Shown here: in pieces, positions 25,724 to 34,387 of the stretch | Position numbering within the stretch: position 1 is the first letter of the stretch | Layout: each line of letters begins with the position of its first letter | From: Flavobacterium erciyesense | GTDB taxonomy: Bacteria; Bacteroidota; Bacteroidia; Flavobacteriales; Flavobacteriaceae | Reading direction: 5' to 3' | DNA: 64,000 nt | Assembly (NCBI RefSeq): GCF_018069925.1 | Contig: NZ_JAGPXB010000001.1 | Span: 594,423 to 658,422 of the forward strand | Made by a program: the position numbers and the translations under genes | The notes under the pieces: generated by a model | What the model was told of the DNA's origin: nothing | Seen by the model: only the letters and a program-made list of their open reading frames with translations | Database searches by the model: none

Positions 25724-27354
25724 TAGTTGCTCGCTTGTTTTAATTCAACAGTATTCAAAACACGCTCTGCAATGGTATTGCCGTAGGTATCTCCTTCTTC
25801 ATGGAAAATGAGTAATTGTTGCAAACCACCATCTTGACTAAAAATAAGTGCCTCGTAATACATTTTGGCTGTAGTTTTATTATTGCTATCCAATTGCGAA
25901 AAAGTACCGTAGGCTTTTAAACCCTTAACACCTTCGGGCGTTTCAAATTCCTCCTGTTTTACGATCATGTTCTGCGCGCCTTGTGCCTCAAGCGATTGCA
26001 AAGCTCCATCCATAGATTTGGCCAAATCAATTTGCGTTTCAGCTTTGTATTTAAAGGTAGAAACTAAGATATAAAAACGATCTATAAGGCTTCCGTAGCC
26101 AAATGATTGCATCTCTTTAATCAACGCCATTCCGTTTTTAGGAAGGCTTTTGGTCAAATCTACTCTTTTTAAAACTTTAGGAGTTTCAATAATCACGCCT
26201 GGATTTCCGTATTCACTTTTCACCCATTCGCCCTCTAAAAGTTCTTTGGTTGGGTGTCCGAGAATCGTGTCTTTCACATAATCGAATCCTTTGGTTACAG
26301 AAAAATAAACTGTTGTGGCAACCAAAACAAAGGCAACAGCTGCAACTGCCAAACTGATTCTTTTTTTGCGTTCTTTGCGCAATTGTAATTCAATTTGTTT
26401 TTGTCTTTGCGCTTCATTCAGTAGCAATTCTTCTTGGTCAGGAACCTCAACTGGAATGGATTTATCCAATGTTAAAATCACTTTTTGAATCTTGTTGCGA
26501 TCTTCTGTAATTTCAAAATCAAGGGGTTTTACCTTAGCAAATTTCACCAAATCGGCTTGTTTTAGAACACGCTCTAAATTTTCAATAATGTCTTTTGAAA
26601 GCTTCATTTTCTTTTTAAGAGATGCTGCTTTTAAACCTTGAATCAACTCTGATGTAGTGCTTTCCATAGCTGGAATTTCAATCGCCTCTTCAATATAATT
26701 ACGGGCAATATCAGTAAGCTCACTGTAATAAGCTTTTACTTCTCCTTTTTGCCATAACTCCTTTTTCTCCAGCGTATCTAGCAGGTTGGTCGCTTTTTCG
26801 ATTGGCGTTTTGTAAACCTCTTCGGCAATTTTATGGCGTTGTCTTCGTTTTACAAACCAATACACTCCCGCTCCAATTCCGGCTAAAAGCAAAAAGCCCA
26901 AAAGATATTTCCACCAATCGCCAATAGCATCCTCTGCAGGAGCTATGTCTTTGATATCAAACATTTTTTGCTTTAAAGTGTCTACTTGCACATTGGCTAC
27001 CTCAACAAGAAGCGAATCAGTAAAAAACGGTTTGCTATTGATGAAGATTTTCACGCGAGGAATAACATACCTACCGGAATCAAACTGCGTTAAGCCGTAT
27101 TTTTTGATTAACTCGTATTTGCTATCCATTCGAATTGTGTCGATGGGATACGATTGAATCACCTCAAGCGCGCCAATGTTTCTAAAATTTGGAAACACGA
27201 CTTTAGCCGAAGTATCTACCGTCGTTTTGATAGACAACTTGAACTCGGCTCCTATTTTATTTTTGATAGTATCAAGGCTGGTTACTACTTGTTTTTGTTG
27301 TGCAAAAACGGTGGTAGAAATCAGTATTAATAATATGTAGAGTTGTTTTTTCAT
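25723..27354 (-). CDS. BatD-like membrane protein of the Bat/MoxR operon
   Basis: A 543-residue protein with a signal peptide (ending VFAQ), a BatD-like beta-sandwich N-domain (residues 20-130), a membrane helix (about 147-166), a cytoplasmic helical part resembling DUF4381-type proteins (EVYKTPIEKATNLLDTLEKK onward), a second membrane helix (about residue 330) and an extra C-terminal alpha/beta domain with no family I know. It lies between the DUF58 gene and batA and overlaps batA by one base. The extended C-terminus is the unusual part. Confidence 0.72.
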   Translation of the reverse strand: MKKQLYILLILISTTVFAQQKQVVTSLDTIKNKIGAEFKLSIKTTVDTSAKVVFPNFRNIGALEVIQSYPIDTIRMDSKYELIKKYGLTQFDSGRYVIPRVKIFINSKPFFTDSLLVEVANVQVDTLKQKMFDIKDIAPAEDAIGDWWKYLLGFLLLAGIGAGVYWFVKRRQRHKIAEEVYKTPIEKATNLLDTLEKKELWQKGEVKAYYSELTDIARNYIEEAIEIPAMESTTSELIQGLKAASLKKKMKLSKDIIENLERVLKQADLVKFAKVKPLDFEITEDRNKIQKVILTLDKSIPVEVPDQEELLLNEAQRQKQIELQLRKERKKRISLAVAAVAFVLVATTVYFSVTKGFDYVKDTILGHPTKELLEGEWVKSEYGNPGVIIETPKVLKRVDLTKSLPKNGMALIKEMQSFGYGSLIDRFYILVSTFKYKAETQIDLAKSMDGALQSLEAQGAQNMIVKQEEFETPEGVKGLKAYGTFSQLDSNNKTTAKMYYEALIFSQDGGLQQLLIFHEEGDTYGNTIAERVLNTVELKQASN

Positions 27355-27425
27355 GTTTTAGTATTGAACCTTTCTCGATTTTTGATGGAGGACTAACGAT
27401 TTTTGATTTGCTTTGAAAAAGTTGG

Positions 27426-28289
27426 TTACCTTGACTTGAAATAGCTTAATAATTTAGTTACGTAACTTTCATCAACTCTTGTGTGTACTACTCCAGATCC
27501 TGATTTACTGAAAGTTTCTTTAAAATAATCAACTTTTTCATGGTACTGCTTTTCATATTGCAAACGCAACTGTTTTGATCCTGTATTAATCAAATCAATG
27601 GCACCTGTTTCAGCATCTAGCATCGGGACCATACCTAAATCGGGCATTTTTTCCTCTCGACTGTCGTAAACTCGAATTCCGGTTATATCGTGCTTTTTTG
27701 CTGCAATTTTCAAGGTTTGCTCATAGCCGTGCGCCATAAAATCAGAAATTACAAAAACAATGGCTTTCTTTTTTTGAGTTCCAGATAAAAATTTCAAAGC
27801 TTGAGCAATATCGGTTTTTTTACTTTTAGGTTCAAATTCTAAAAGTTCTCGAATAATTCTCAATACATGAGAGCGTCCTTTTTTGGGCGGAATGTACAAT
27901 TCGATTGCATCTGAGAATAAAATCAATCCAATTTTATCGTTGTTTTGCGTAGCCGAAAAAGCCATTGTAGCAGCAATTTCAGTAACGATATCTTTTTTAA
28001 ACTGATTTTTAGAACCAAAACTTTCCGAACCCGAAATGTCAACCATTAGCATCATGGTGAGTTCGCGCTCCTCTTCAAAAACCTTTACGTGTGCCTCGTT
28101 GTAGCGTGCGGTAACATTCCAATCAATAGCGCGAATATCGTCACCGTATTGGTATTGGCGTACCTCGCTAAAGGTCATTCCACGTCCTTTAAAAGATGTA
28201 TGGTATTCACCCGAAAAGATGTGATCACTCAATCTTCGAGTCTTAATTTCTATTTTACGTACCTTTTTTAAAAGCTCTTTTGTATCCAT
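27426..28289 (-). CDS. DUF58 domain protein (VWA-like) of the MoxR operon
   Basis: A 287-residue cytoplasmic protein with the DUF58 hallmark RQYQYGDDIRAIDWNVTAR (residues 44-62) followed by a VWA-like fold with a MIDAS-type DISGS (D84-S88). DUF58 proteins are the constant partner of MoxR ATPases and are thought to present client proteins to them. It lies between moxR and the BatD-like gene; the spacer to moxR contains an actgaaaactg-type hairpin. Confidence 0.9.
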   Translation of the reverse strand: MDTKELLKKVRKIEIKTRRLSDHIFSGEYHTSFKGRGMTFSEVRQYQYGDDIRAIDWNVTARYNEAHVKVFEEERELTMMLMVDISGSESFGSKNQFKKDIVTEIAATMAFSATQNNDKIGLILFSDAIELYIPPKKGRSHVLRIIRELLEFEPKSKKTDIAQALKFLSGTQKKKAIVFVISDFMAHGYEQTLKIAAKKHDITGIRVYDSREEKMPDLGMVPMLDAETGAIDLINTGSKQLRLQYEKQYHEKVDYFKETFSKSGSGVVHTRVDESYVTKLLSYFKSR

Positions 28290-28294
28290 TTTTT

Positions 28295-28369
28295 TTAGTT
28301 TTCAGTCGCAGTTTTCAGTTGCAGTGACAAGATAGTTCATGTACACCGTTACTGAAAACTGAAAACTAA
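28295..28369. repeat. hairpin spacer of the actgaaaactg family (moxR-DUF58)
   Basis: Perfect 12-bp stem ttagttttcagt (28295-28306) with actgaaaactaa (28358-28369); additional copies of the word lie in the loop. It lies inside an operon that is otherwise closely packed. Confidence 0.8.
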
Positions 28370-28372
28370 TTT

Positions 28373-29377
28373 TTAAGGTACTTCTACTTCGTTTACGATT
28401 TTGTTGATAATGTCAACAGATGTAATGTTTTCAGCCTCTGCCTCGTAAGTAACTCCAATTCTGTGGCGTAATACATCGTGAACTACCGCACGTACATCTT
28501 CAGGAATTACATAGCCACGGCGCTTGATAAAAGCATAACATTTAGCCGCATTAGCCAAGTTGATACTACCACGAGGTGATGCTCCAAAACTGATTAAAGG
28601 TTTCAAATCAGCTAATTTGTATTTTTCAGGATAACGGGTAGCAAATATAATATCGAGAATGTATTTCTCTATTTTTTCATCCATGTAAACCTCACGAACA
28701 GCTTCTTGCGCACGCAAAATTTGCTCTACAGAGACAACTGCATTTACTTTTTCGAAGCTACCTTTCAAATTTTGACGAATTACCATGCGCTCGTCTTCCA
28801 TTTTAGGATAATCAATAACCGTTTTTAGCATAAAACGATCTACTTGCGCCTCTGGTAATTGGTACGTCCCTTCTTGCTCTACTGGATTTTGAGTAGCCAA
28901 AACTAAAAATGGACGGTCTAGTTTAAAAGTAGTGTCCCCAATTGTAACTTGTTTTTCTTGCATAGCCTCTAAAAGCGCCGATTGTACCTTAGCAGGCGCA
29001 CGATTGATCTCATCTGCAAGAACAAAATTTGCAAAAATAGGCCCTTTTTTTATGGAGAATTCGTTGGATTTAATATTGTAAATCATGGTTCCTACCACAT
29101 CGGCAGGCAATAAATCTGGAGTAAACTGAATCCTGCTAAACGAACCTTGAACAGCTTGCGACAAAGTATTGATAGCCAAAGTTTTTGCCAATCCTGGCAC
29201 TCCTTCTAACAAAATATGGCCTTGACCCAAAAGTCCAATTAACAAGCGCTCTACCATGTGCTTTTGACCTACAATAACTTTGTTCATTTCCATTACGAGA
29301 AGGTCAATAAACGCGCTCTCTCTCTCTATTTTTTCATTGATCGCTCTTATGTCTAAAGTCGCCGTATTTTCTTCCAT
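28373..29377 (-). CDS. MoxR family AAA+ ATPase
   Basis: A 334-residue AAA+ ATPase with Walker A GVPGLAKT (residues 59-66), Walker B in FVLADEINRAP, and sensor segment LATQNPVEQEGTY, all typical of MoxR proteins. These ATPases act as chaperones for VWA-domain proteins, matching the DUF58, BatA and BatB genes that follow. It is the first gene of the leftward operon; about 210 bases of AT-rich sequence separate it from the divergent aldo/keto reductase gene. Confidence 0.94.
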   Translation of the reverse strand: MEENTATLDIRAINEKIERESAFIDLLVMEMNKVIVGQKHMVERLLIGLLGQGHILLEGVPGLAKTLAINTLSQAVQGSFSRIQFTPDLLPADVVGTMIYNIKSNEFSIKKGPIFANFVLADEINRAPAKVQSALLEAMQEKQVTIGDTTFKLDRPFLVLATQNPVEQEGTYQLPEAQVDRFMLKTVIDYPKMEDERMVIRQNLKGSFEKVNAVVSVEQILRAQEAVREVYMDEKIEKYILDIIFATRYPEKYKLADLKPLISFGASPRGSINLANAAKCYAFIKRRGYVIPEDVRAVVHDVLRHRIGVTYEAEAENITSVDIINKIVNEVEVP

Positions 29378-29589
29378 TATTTTATGTTTAAAAACTTGAA
29401 TTAAATGCCTTTGGTTTGAAGCTGCAAATTGAATTTTTTTTTAGAAGTAAGATGTTAAAAAATGGTTAAAACTTAAGTAAAATAGGCAATTTTAAGTACT
29501 AATTGTGATACAATTTTTATAATTTTAAGAACTTTGAATAATAAAGTTCGAAAACGTAAAAAAGCCATTTTTTACAAAAAATAAAAAAC

Positions 29590-30462
29590 ATGATAAAAAC
29601 AAATTTATCCCCCATCATTGCTGGTGTAATGAATTGGGGAATTTGGGATAAAAATCTCACTTCCAAAGAAATGGAGAACATGATAAATGTGTGTTTGGAG
29701 AATAAAATTTCTTCCTTTGACCATGCTGATATTTATGGAGATTACACCACCGAAGCCTCTTTTGGAAAAGCATTTGCAGCAAGCAAAATAGCGCGCGAAA
29801 AAATACAGCTGATTTCAAAATGCGGTATCCAAATGGTAACTGGCAACAGGAACAACGCCATCAAGCATTATCAATACTCTAAGGATTATATCATTCAGTC
29901 TGTTGAGGCCTCTTTACAAAACCTACACACTGATTATTTAGATGTATTGTTATTGCACCGACCAAGCCCATTAATGCAGGCAGATGAAATTGCTGAGGCG
30001 GTAACTCAATTGCAAACTCAAGGAAAAATCATTGATTTTGGACTTTCGAATTTCACAAATTCGCAGACTGAATTGATCAGACAAAAAACACCTGTTTCTT
30101 ACAATCAAATTCAGTTTTCAGCAACGCACCACGAGCCTATGCTAGATGGTAGTTTAGATTATATGCAACTGCACAACATTCGACCAATGTCTTGGAATCC
30201 GCTAGGATCTGTGTTTAGAGAAGACAATGCGCAAACCCGACGTTTGAAAAAATTATTGGCTACTTTGGTTGCTAAATACGAATTAGGTTCAGACACATTA
30301 TTGCTTGCCTGGATTTTACAACATCCCTCTAAAATAATTCCAATTGCAGGTACCGTAAATGTGGCTCGAATTCAATCGCTGATGAAAGCTGCTGCTTTAC
30401 AATTGGATCATGAAGATTGGTTTGCTATCTGGACGGAAAGCATGGGGAATAAAGTTCCTTAA
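29590..30462 (+). CDS. aldo/keto reductase
   Basis: A 290-residue TIM-barrel oxidoreductase of the YdhF-like branch. The catalytic Asp-Tyr pair is in SSFDHADIYGDYTTE, the catalytic lysine in QLISKCGI, and the histidine in LLLHRPSP. It reduces carbonyl compounds with NADPH; the physiological substrate is not evident. A short-chain dehydrogenase follows after 40 bases, so two NAD(P)H-linked reductases probably share a transcript. Confidence 0.92.
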   Translation: MIKTNLSPIIAGVMNWGIWDKNLTSKEMENMINVCLENKISSFDHADIYGDYTTEASFGKAFAASKIAREKIQLISKCGIQMVTGNRNNAIKHYQYSKDYIIQSVEASLQNLHTDYLDVLLLHRPSPLMQADEIAEAVTQLQTQGKIIDFGLSNFTNSQTELIRQKTPVSYNQIQFSATHHEPMLDGSLDYMQLHNIRPMSWNPLGSVFREDNAQTRRLKKLLATLVAKYELGSDTLLLAWILQHPSKIIPIAGTVNVARIQSLMKAAALQLDHEDWFAIWTESMGNKVP

Positions 30463-30502
30463 TTTTAGATCAAGCTCCTTTTTAATTTTTAAAAAAATAC
30501 AA

Positions 30503-31255
30503 ATGAATAAAACCGCATTAATAACTGGTGCTACCAGCGGCATAGGTAAGGCAACAGCCCAACTTTTAGCCAAAAACAATTTTAATGTGATCTTGTGCGG
30601 CCGTCGAGAAGACCGCCTTGAAGAACTTGCTCAGGAGTTAGGCAGTATTACTCAAGTACACACATTGTGTTTTGATGTACGCGATAAAGAATCAGTTTCA
30701 AATCAGATTAGCTCCTTGCCAGCTGCTTTTTCAACCATCGATGTTTTGATTAATAACGCTGGAAATGCGCACGGACTGGACCCGATTCAAACAGGAAGCC
30801 TTGACGATTGGGACGCCATGATTGACATTAATGTAAAAGGACTTTTATACGTTTCTAAAGCGATAATTCCGGGGATGATTGCCAAAAAATCAGGTCATAT
30901 CATCAATATTGGTTCAATTGCAGGCAAAGAAGTTTACCCGAACGGAAATGTCTACTGCGCCTCGAAACACGCGGTAGATGCTTTGAACCAAGCCATGCGA
31001 ATTGATTTGAATCCGTTCGGAATTCGAGTTGGAGCGATACATCCTGGTGCAGTTGAAACCGAATTTAGCGAAGTACGCTTTAAGGGCGATACCAGCAGAG
31101 CTGCTAGTGTTTATAACGGATTCGAGCCGCTACGTGCCGAAGATATTGCAGATATCATTCATTTTGTAGTAACAAGACCATACCACGTTAATATCGGTGA
31201 TTTACTGGTGCTACCTACCGCTCAAGCCGCAGCAACTATTTTAAAGAGAGACTAG
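30503..31255 (+). CDS. SDR family NAD(P)-dependent oxidoreductase (YdfG-like)
   Basis: A 250-residue short-chain dehydrogenase: cofactor motif TGATSGIG at residues 8-15, NNAG at 84-87, catalytic S138, Y151 and K155 in the YCASK segment. The sequence resembles the YdfG/serine-3-dehydrogenase group, which oxidises hydroxy acids. The start at 30503 is chosen because the Rossmann fold begins there; an in-frame ATG at 30410 would overlap the preceding gene. A dispersed inverted repeat follows at 31283. Confidence 0.92.
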   Translation: MNKTALITGATSGIGKATAQLLAKNNFNVILCGRREDRLEELAQELGSITQVHTLCFDVRDKESVSNQISSLPAAFSTIDVLINNAGNAHGLDPIQTGSLDDWDAMIDINVKGLLYVSKAIIPGMIAKKSGHIINIGSIAGKEVYPNGNVYCASKHAVDALNQAMRIDLNPFGIRVGAIHPGAVETEFSEVRFKGDTSRAASVYNGFEPLRAEDIADIIHFVVTRPYHVNIGDLLVLPTAQAAATILKRD

Positions 31256-31280
31256 TAAAAAATTGTAATGATTAAAAAAT

Positions 31281-31334
31281 TAACCGCAGATTCGCAGATT
31301 TTTAATTAATTTTAAGTCCGTGAATCTGCGGTAA
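31281..31334. repeat. accgcagattc dispersed inverted repeat
   Basis: Arms accgcagattc (31283-31293) and gaatctgcggt (31322-31332) pair perfectly with a few further pairs inside; the loop contains ttaattaa. Similar ccgcagattcgcagatt elements are, from memory, scattered between genes in many Flavobacterium genomes. Only one copy is present here. It may also end the SDR transcript. Confidence 0.65.
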
Positions 31335-31414
31335 TTTATTTTACAAAGAATCTAAATATAATTAATTCTTCAATGACGATTTAAGATATTGGAAATACAC
31401 ATTAATCAATAACA

Positions 31415-32551
31415 ATGATCAACAAACGCCTTTTGATTAAAAATTTACTCGCACACAATGACGAATGTAGTTTTTATGATAAAAAGCGGCAGTTGAACCT
31501 GCATACTCGAGAGGGAAAAGCCAAGTTTTTAAAACACATTTGTGCCTTATCTAACTCTAATCCTACCAACAATTCTTACATAGTCGTTGGTGTCGAAGAT
31601 CAAGATAACACAATTGTAGGAGATGATTTTTTTGACGATAGCCGAATTCAAAATCTTGTAAATGCGTACTTAGAAAATCCTCCCAAAATTCAATACGAGA
31701 ATGTTCCTTTTCCTAATTTACCAAAAGATAAAGTTGTAGGATTGGTAACTATTAAACCCAAAAATAAAATTTCTAGTTTTAAAAAAGGCATTCATACCAT
31801 TCCGATAAACAGTATTTTTATCCGTGTTGGTAGCAATACCACTCCGCTAGAGGGCAAAATGGATTTGAATTTTACCAACGTTGAAACCGTAATTGGCATT
31901 GAAAACAATTCCCGAAACAGCATAGCACATACCTTGGATGGCGTAATTGAATTTATGAATTTCAAACATAAAGACATGGCGCCAAAATACAAAGTTTTCA
32001 AAGAGTTATTCGTGATTTGTTGGGCAGGAATTATTAAAAAATCTAAAAACAAAACCTATTTATCACGAGTAGATATTGAGCTTGTAAACGAACAAATTAA
32101 ATTATTTTACTCCTCGCAAGATGTTGTAGAAATTTTCTTTGACGAAGACAGTTTCACCATTATTGAATACGTACCCCTTGGATTAAGAGATCAAATGCAG
32201 TATTATCCGCTAGAAAAACAAACGTTACATTTTTTTGACAATGGTTACTATAAAATAGAAACAGAATTCCTTTTCCAACCGCCTGAATTTGACAAAAAAA
32301 CGTTGTATCACATTTACAATTCTAACTTGGCATTACTCAAAAAGATGAATTCCAGTCATTCATTAACAGCACACGAACAAAAAGACTTGTTACATCTGCC
32401 TTATACTTTTATGATTTGTTATTTAAACGGATTTGAAGATGCCAAACAAAACTTGATTGATGCAAAAACAATTCTGAAACCATTCTCAGCGGTCTATTTG
32501 TCGTTTAAAGAAGCGTTACGAGTTTTACGAAAAATGAAATACGATGCTTAG
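31415..32551 (+). CDS. AlbA_2/Schlafen-like putative DNA-binding protein
   Basis: A 378-residue protein whose first 140 residues fit the AlbA_2 (Schlafen-like) fold: ECSFYDKKRQLNLHTREGKAKFLKHICALSNSN, the strand YIVVGVEDQDNTIVG, and the later PINSIFIRVGSNTTP segment. These domains occur in proteins linked to DNA binding, defence and regulation. The remaining 240 residues are helical and unlike the ATPase or winged-helix tails often found in this family; I see no catalytic motif. It stands alone, with long non-coding stretches on both sides. Confidence 0.7.
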   Translation: MINKRLLIKNLLAHNDECSFYDKKRQLNLHTREGKAKFLKHICALSNSNPTNNSYIVVGVEDQDNTIVGDDFFDDSRIQNLVNAYLENPPKIQYENVPFPNLPKDKVVGLVTIKPKNKISSFKKGIHTIPINSIFIRVGSNTTPLEGKMDLNFTNVETVIGIENNSRNSIAHTLDGVIEFMNFKHKDMAPKYKVFKELFVICWAGIIKKSKNKTYLSRVDIELVNEQIKLFYSSQDVVEIFFDEDSFTIIEYVPLGLRDQMQYYPLEKQTLHFFDNGYYKIETEFLFQPPEFDKKTLYHIYNSNLALLKKMNSSHSLTAHEQKDLLHLPYTFMICYLNGFEDAKQNLIDAKTILKPFSAVYLSFKEALRVLRKMKYDA

Positions 32552-33042
32552 ATTCAAACATTTTATTGTGAAGGAAATGAAATAGAGATAACTTAAAATA
32601 AGAAGGAAGATTTTTTTTTCGCTTACGCAAAAAGAACGATGATTGCTTAAAGTCGATTTCAAGTGCTCTTTTACACAATAAAATAGGCAAAGCAATTAAC
32701 GAAGCTGAATTAATGCTAAAAGTCAGATTGAATTAAAAATAATTTATAATATCTGTAATCAATTGACACATCATCTTTACTAAAAATAGCGTTATTTTAA
32801 CCAGTGCACTCATGGGAAAAATGGTTTAAATTTCTGTAAAGATAACTGTAATAATTGAATTACACAATCATTTGTAAGTGCATTTTTCACAACTGTTTAA
32901 CGATTTACGATTACAGTGTTTAGATCCTTAAAAAATGAATTTAGCTCAAAACAATATGGTTCAAATTTCATTGTTTTCAATATTAGCACAAATAGTGCTT
33001 TTTTTCTGCTATTTTTGCAAATACAAATAGACAATATTCAGA
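32552..33042. other. 490-base intergenic stretch with a possible gene remnant
   Basis: AT-rich and mostly featureless. On the plus strand 32615-32736 reads for about 40 codons without a stop and ends in a helical, ordinary-looking tail (HNKIGKAINEAELMLKVRLN, then TAA) but has no start codon in frame, so it may be the end of a lost gene. A TATTTTTG element at 33010-33017 precedes the phosphatase gene. Confidence 0.4.
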
Positions 33043-33768
33043 ATGAGAACACTCGTTATCGGCGATATTCACGGTGGCTTGCGAGCACTACATCAAATCA
33101 TGGAGCGCGCCAAAGTTACCAAAAACGACACCCTTGTTTTTTTAGGAGATTATGTAGACGGATGGAGTCAATCACCACAAGTCCTTGATTTTATTATTGA
33201 TTTGCAATCACAGCAAAATTGCATTTGTATTCGCGGCAATCATGATGACTTGTTATTAGAATGGCTTGATGAGAGCAAAGACAACCTTTTGTGGTACAAA
33301 CATGGTGGCGAGGCAACGGTGAAAGCCTACGAAAGTGTAACATATGGCCAAAAACAAAAACATATCGAATTCCTTAAATCGCTTCAAAATTATTACCTAG
33401 ACGAGCACAACAGATTGTATGTTCATGCCGGTTTTACGAATGTGAATGGCGCACAATTTGAATATTTCCCAGGACAATTTTATTGGGATCGAACTCTATG
33501 GGAAACCGCCTTATCCTTAGACGATCGTATGGCGATAGACCACCCTTTTTATCCCAAAAGATTGAGTATGTACCATGAAATTTTTATTGGTCATACTCCG
33601 GTAACGCGAATTGGAGAAACAACACCTGTTAAAAAAGCTAACGTATGGAATGTAGATACAGGAGCAGCATTTAAAGGTCCGCTTACCATTTTAGATGTTG
33701 ACACCAAAGAATTTTGGCAAAGTGAACCGCTTGATCAATTATATTTTGACGAAAAAGGCCGAAACTAA
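33043..33768 (+). CDS. PPP-type metallophosphoesterase (serine/threonine phosphatase-like)
   Basis: A 241-residue phosphatase with the full PPP set of motifs: GDIHG (7-11), GDYVDG (35-40), GNHD (65-68) and later HAGF and GHTP. Such enzymes use two metal ions and remove phosphate from proteins or act as diadenosine tetraphosphatase (ApaH-like). The target is not clear. It is followed 42 bases on by an outer-membrane-type protein gene. Confidence 0.9.
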   Translation: MRTLVIGDIHGGLRALHQIMERAKVTKNDTLVFLGDYVDGWSQSPQVLDFIIDLQSQQNCICIRGNHDDLLLEWLDESKDNLLWYKHGGEATVKAYESVTYGQKQKHIEFLKSLQNYYLDEHNRLYVHAGFTNVNGAQFEYFPGQFYWDRTLWETALSLDDRMAIDHPFYPKRLSMYHEIFIGHTPVTRIGETTPVKKANVWNVDTGAAFKGPLTILDVDTKEFWQSEPLDQLYFDEKGRN

Positions 33769-33810
33769 TAAAATATAACAACTAATTTTTACCAATTTAA
33801 AATAAAGAAA

Positions 33811-34311
33811 ATGAAAAAATACATTGTACTTTTTGCACTTGCACTAACAGCTAGCATAGCTCAAGGCCAAGCTTTTAAAGGTAATGCCGATACTAAATTT
33901 GATCTTGGAGCAATACTACAAGACGGCGGATCTGGCATTCGAGTTGCTACTGATTTTGGCCTGGGCGAAAATATGTCATTTGGCTTTGCAACATCTTATT
34001 TGCTTTCTGTTTCAAATGATGCCTTGGGAAACAAACCAGATTTTGGAGACCGTTTTGATGTAAAAGCACGTTTTAACGCTAATCTAGGAAACGTATTTCA
34101 ATTGGATGAAAAAATGGATATTTATCCTGGATTGGATTTAGGTTTAAGAAATTTTGGAGCTCACTTAGGTTTTAGATATTTCTTTACTGAAGGTTTCGGT
34201 GTTTTTACTGAAGCAGGAATTCCTGTAGCTAGCTACAAAACAAACCCAATTGGTTTTGACAAATTAAACAATCAGTTTACATTTAATATTGGAGCATCTT
34301 TCAATTTGTAA
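33811..34311 (+). CDS. small outer-membrane beta-barrel-like protein (DUF6646-like)
   Basis: A 166-residue protein with a signal peptide (ending IAQGQ, about residue 20) and repeated amphipathic beta segments; it ends FNIGASFNL, with the terminal leucine/aromatic pattern of outer-membrane barrels. It resembles a flavobacterial family I recall as DUF6646; no function is known. The gene ends before a perfect palindromic terminator. Confidence 0.7.
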   Translation: MKKYIVLFALALTASIAQGQAFKGNADTKFDLGAILQDGGSGIRVATDFGLGENMSFGFATSYLLSVSNDALGNKPDFGDRFDVKARFNANLGNVFQLDEKMDIYPGLDLGLRNFGAHLGFRYFFTEGFGVFTEAGIPVASYKTNPIGFDKLNNQFTFNIGASFNL

Positions 34312-34332
34312 AACAAAACTATTTTGAAAATA

Positions 34333-34368
34333 AAAAAAGGCAATTTGAAATTTCAAATTGCCTTTTTT
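34333..34368. terminator. perfect 36-base palindromic bidirectional terminator
   Basis: aaaaaaggcaatttgaaa (34333-34350) and its exact complement (34351-34368) abut with no spacer. With A/T tails it can end transcription from both convergent neighbours. Confidence 0.88.
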
Positions 34369-34387
34369 AGTATTTCTATTTATTCGA

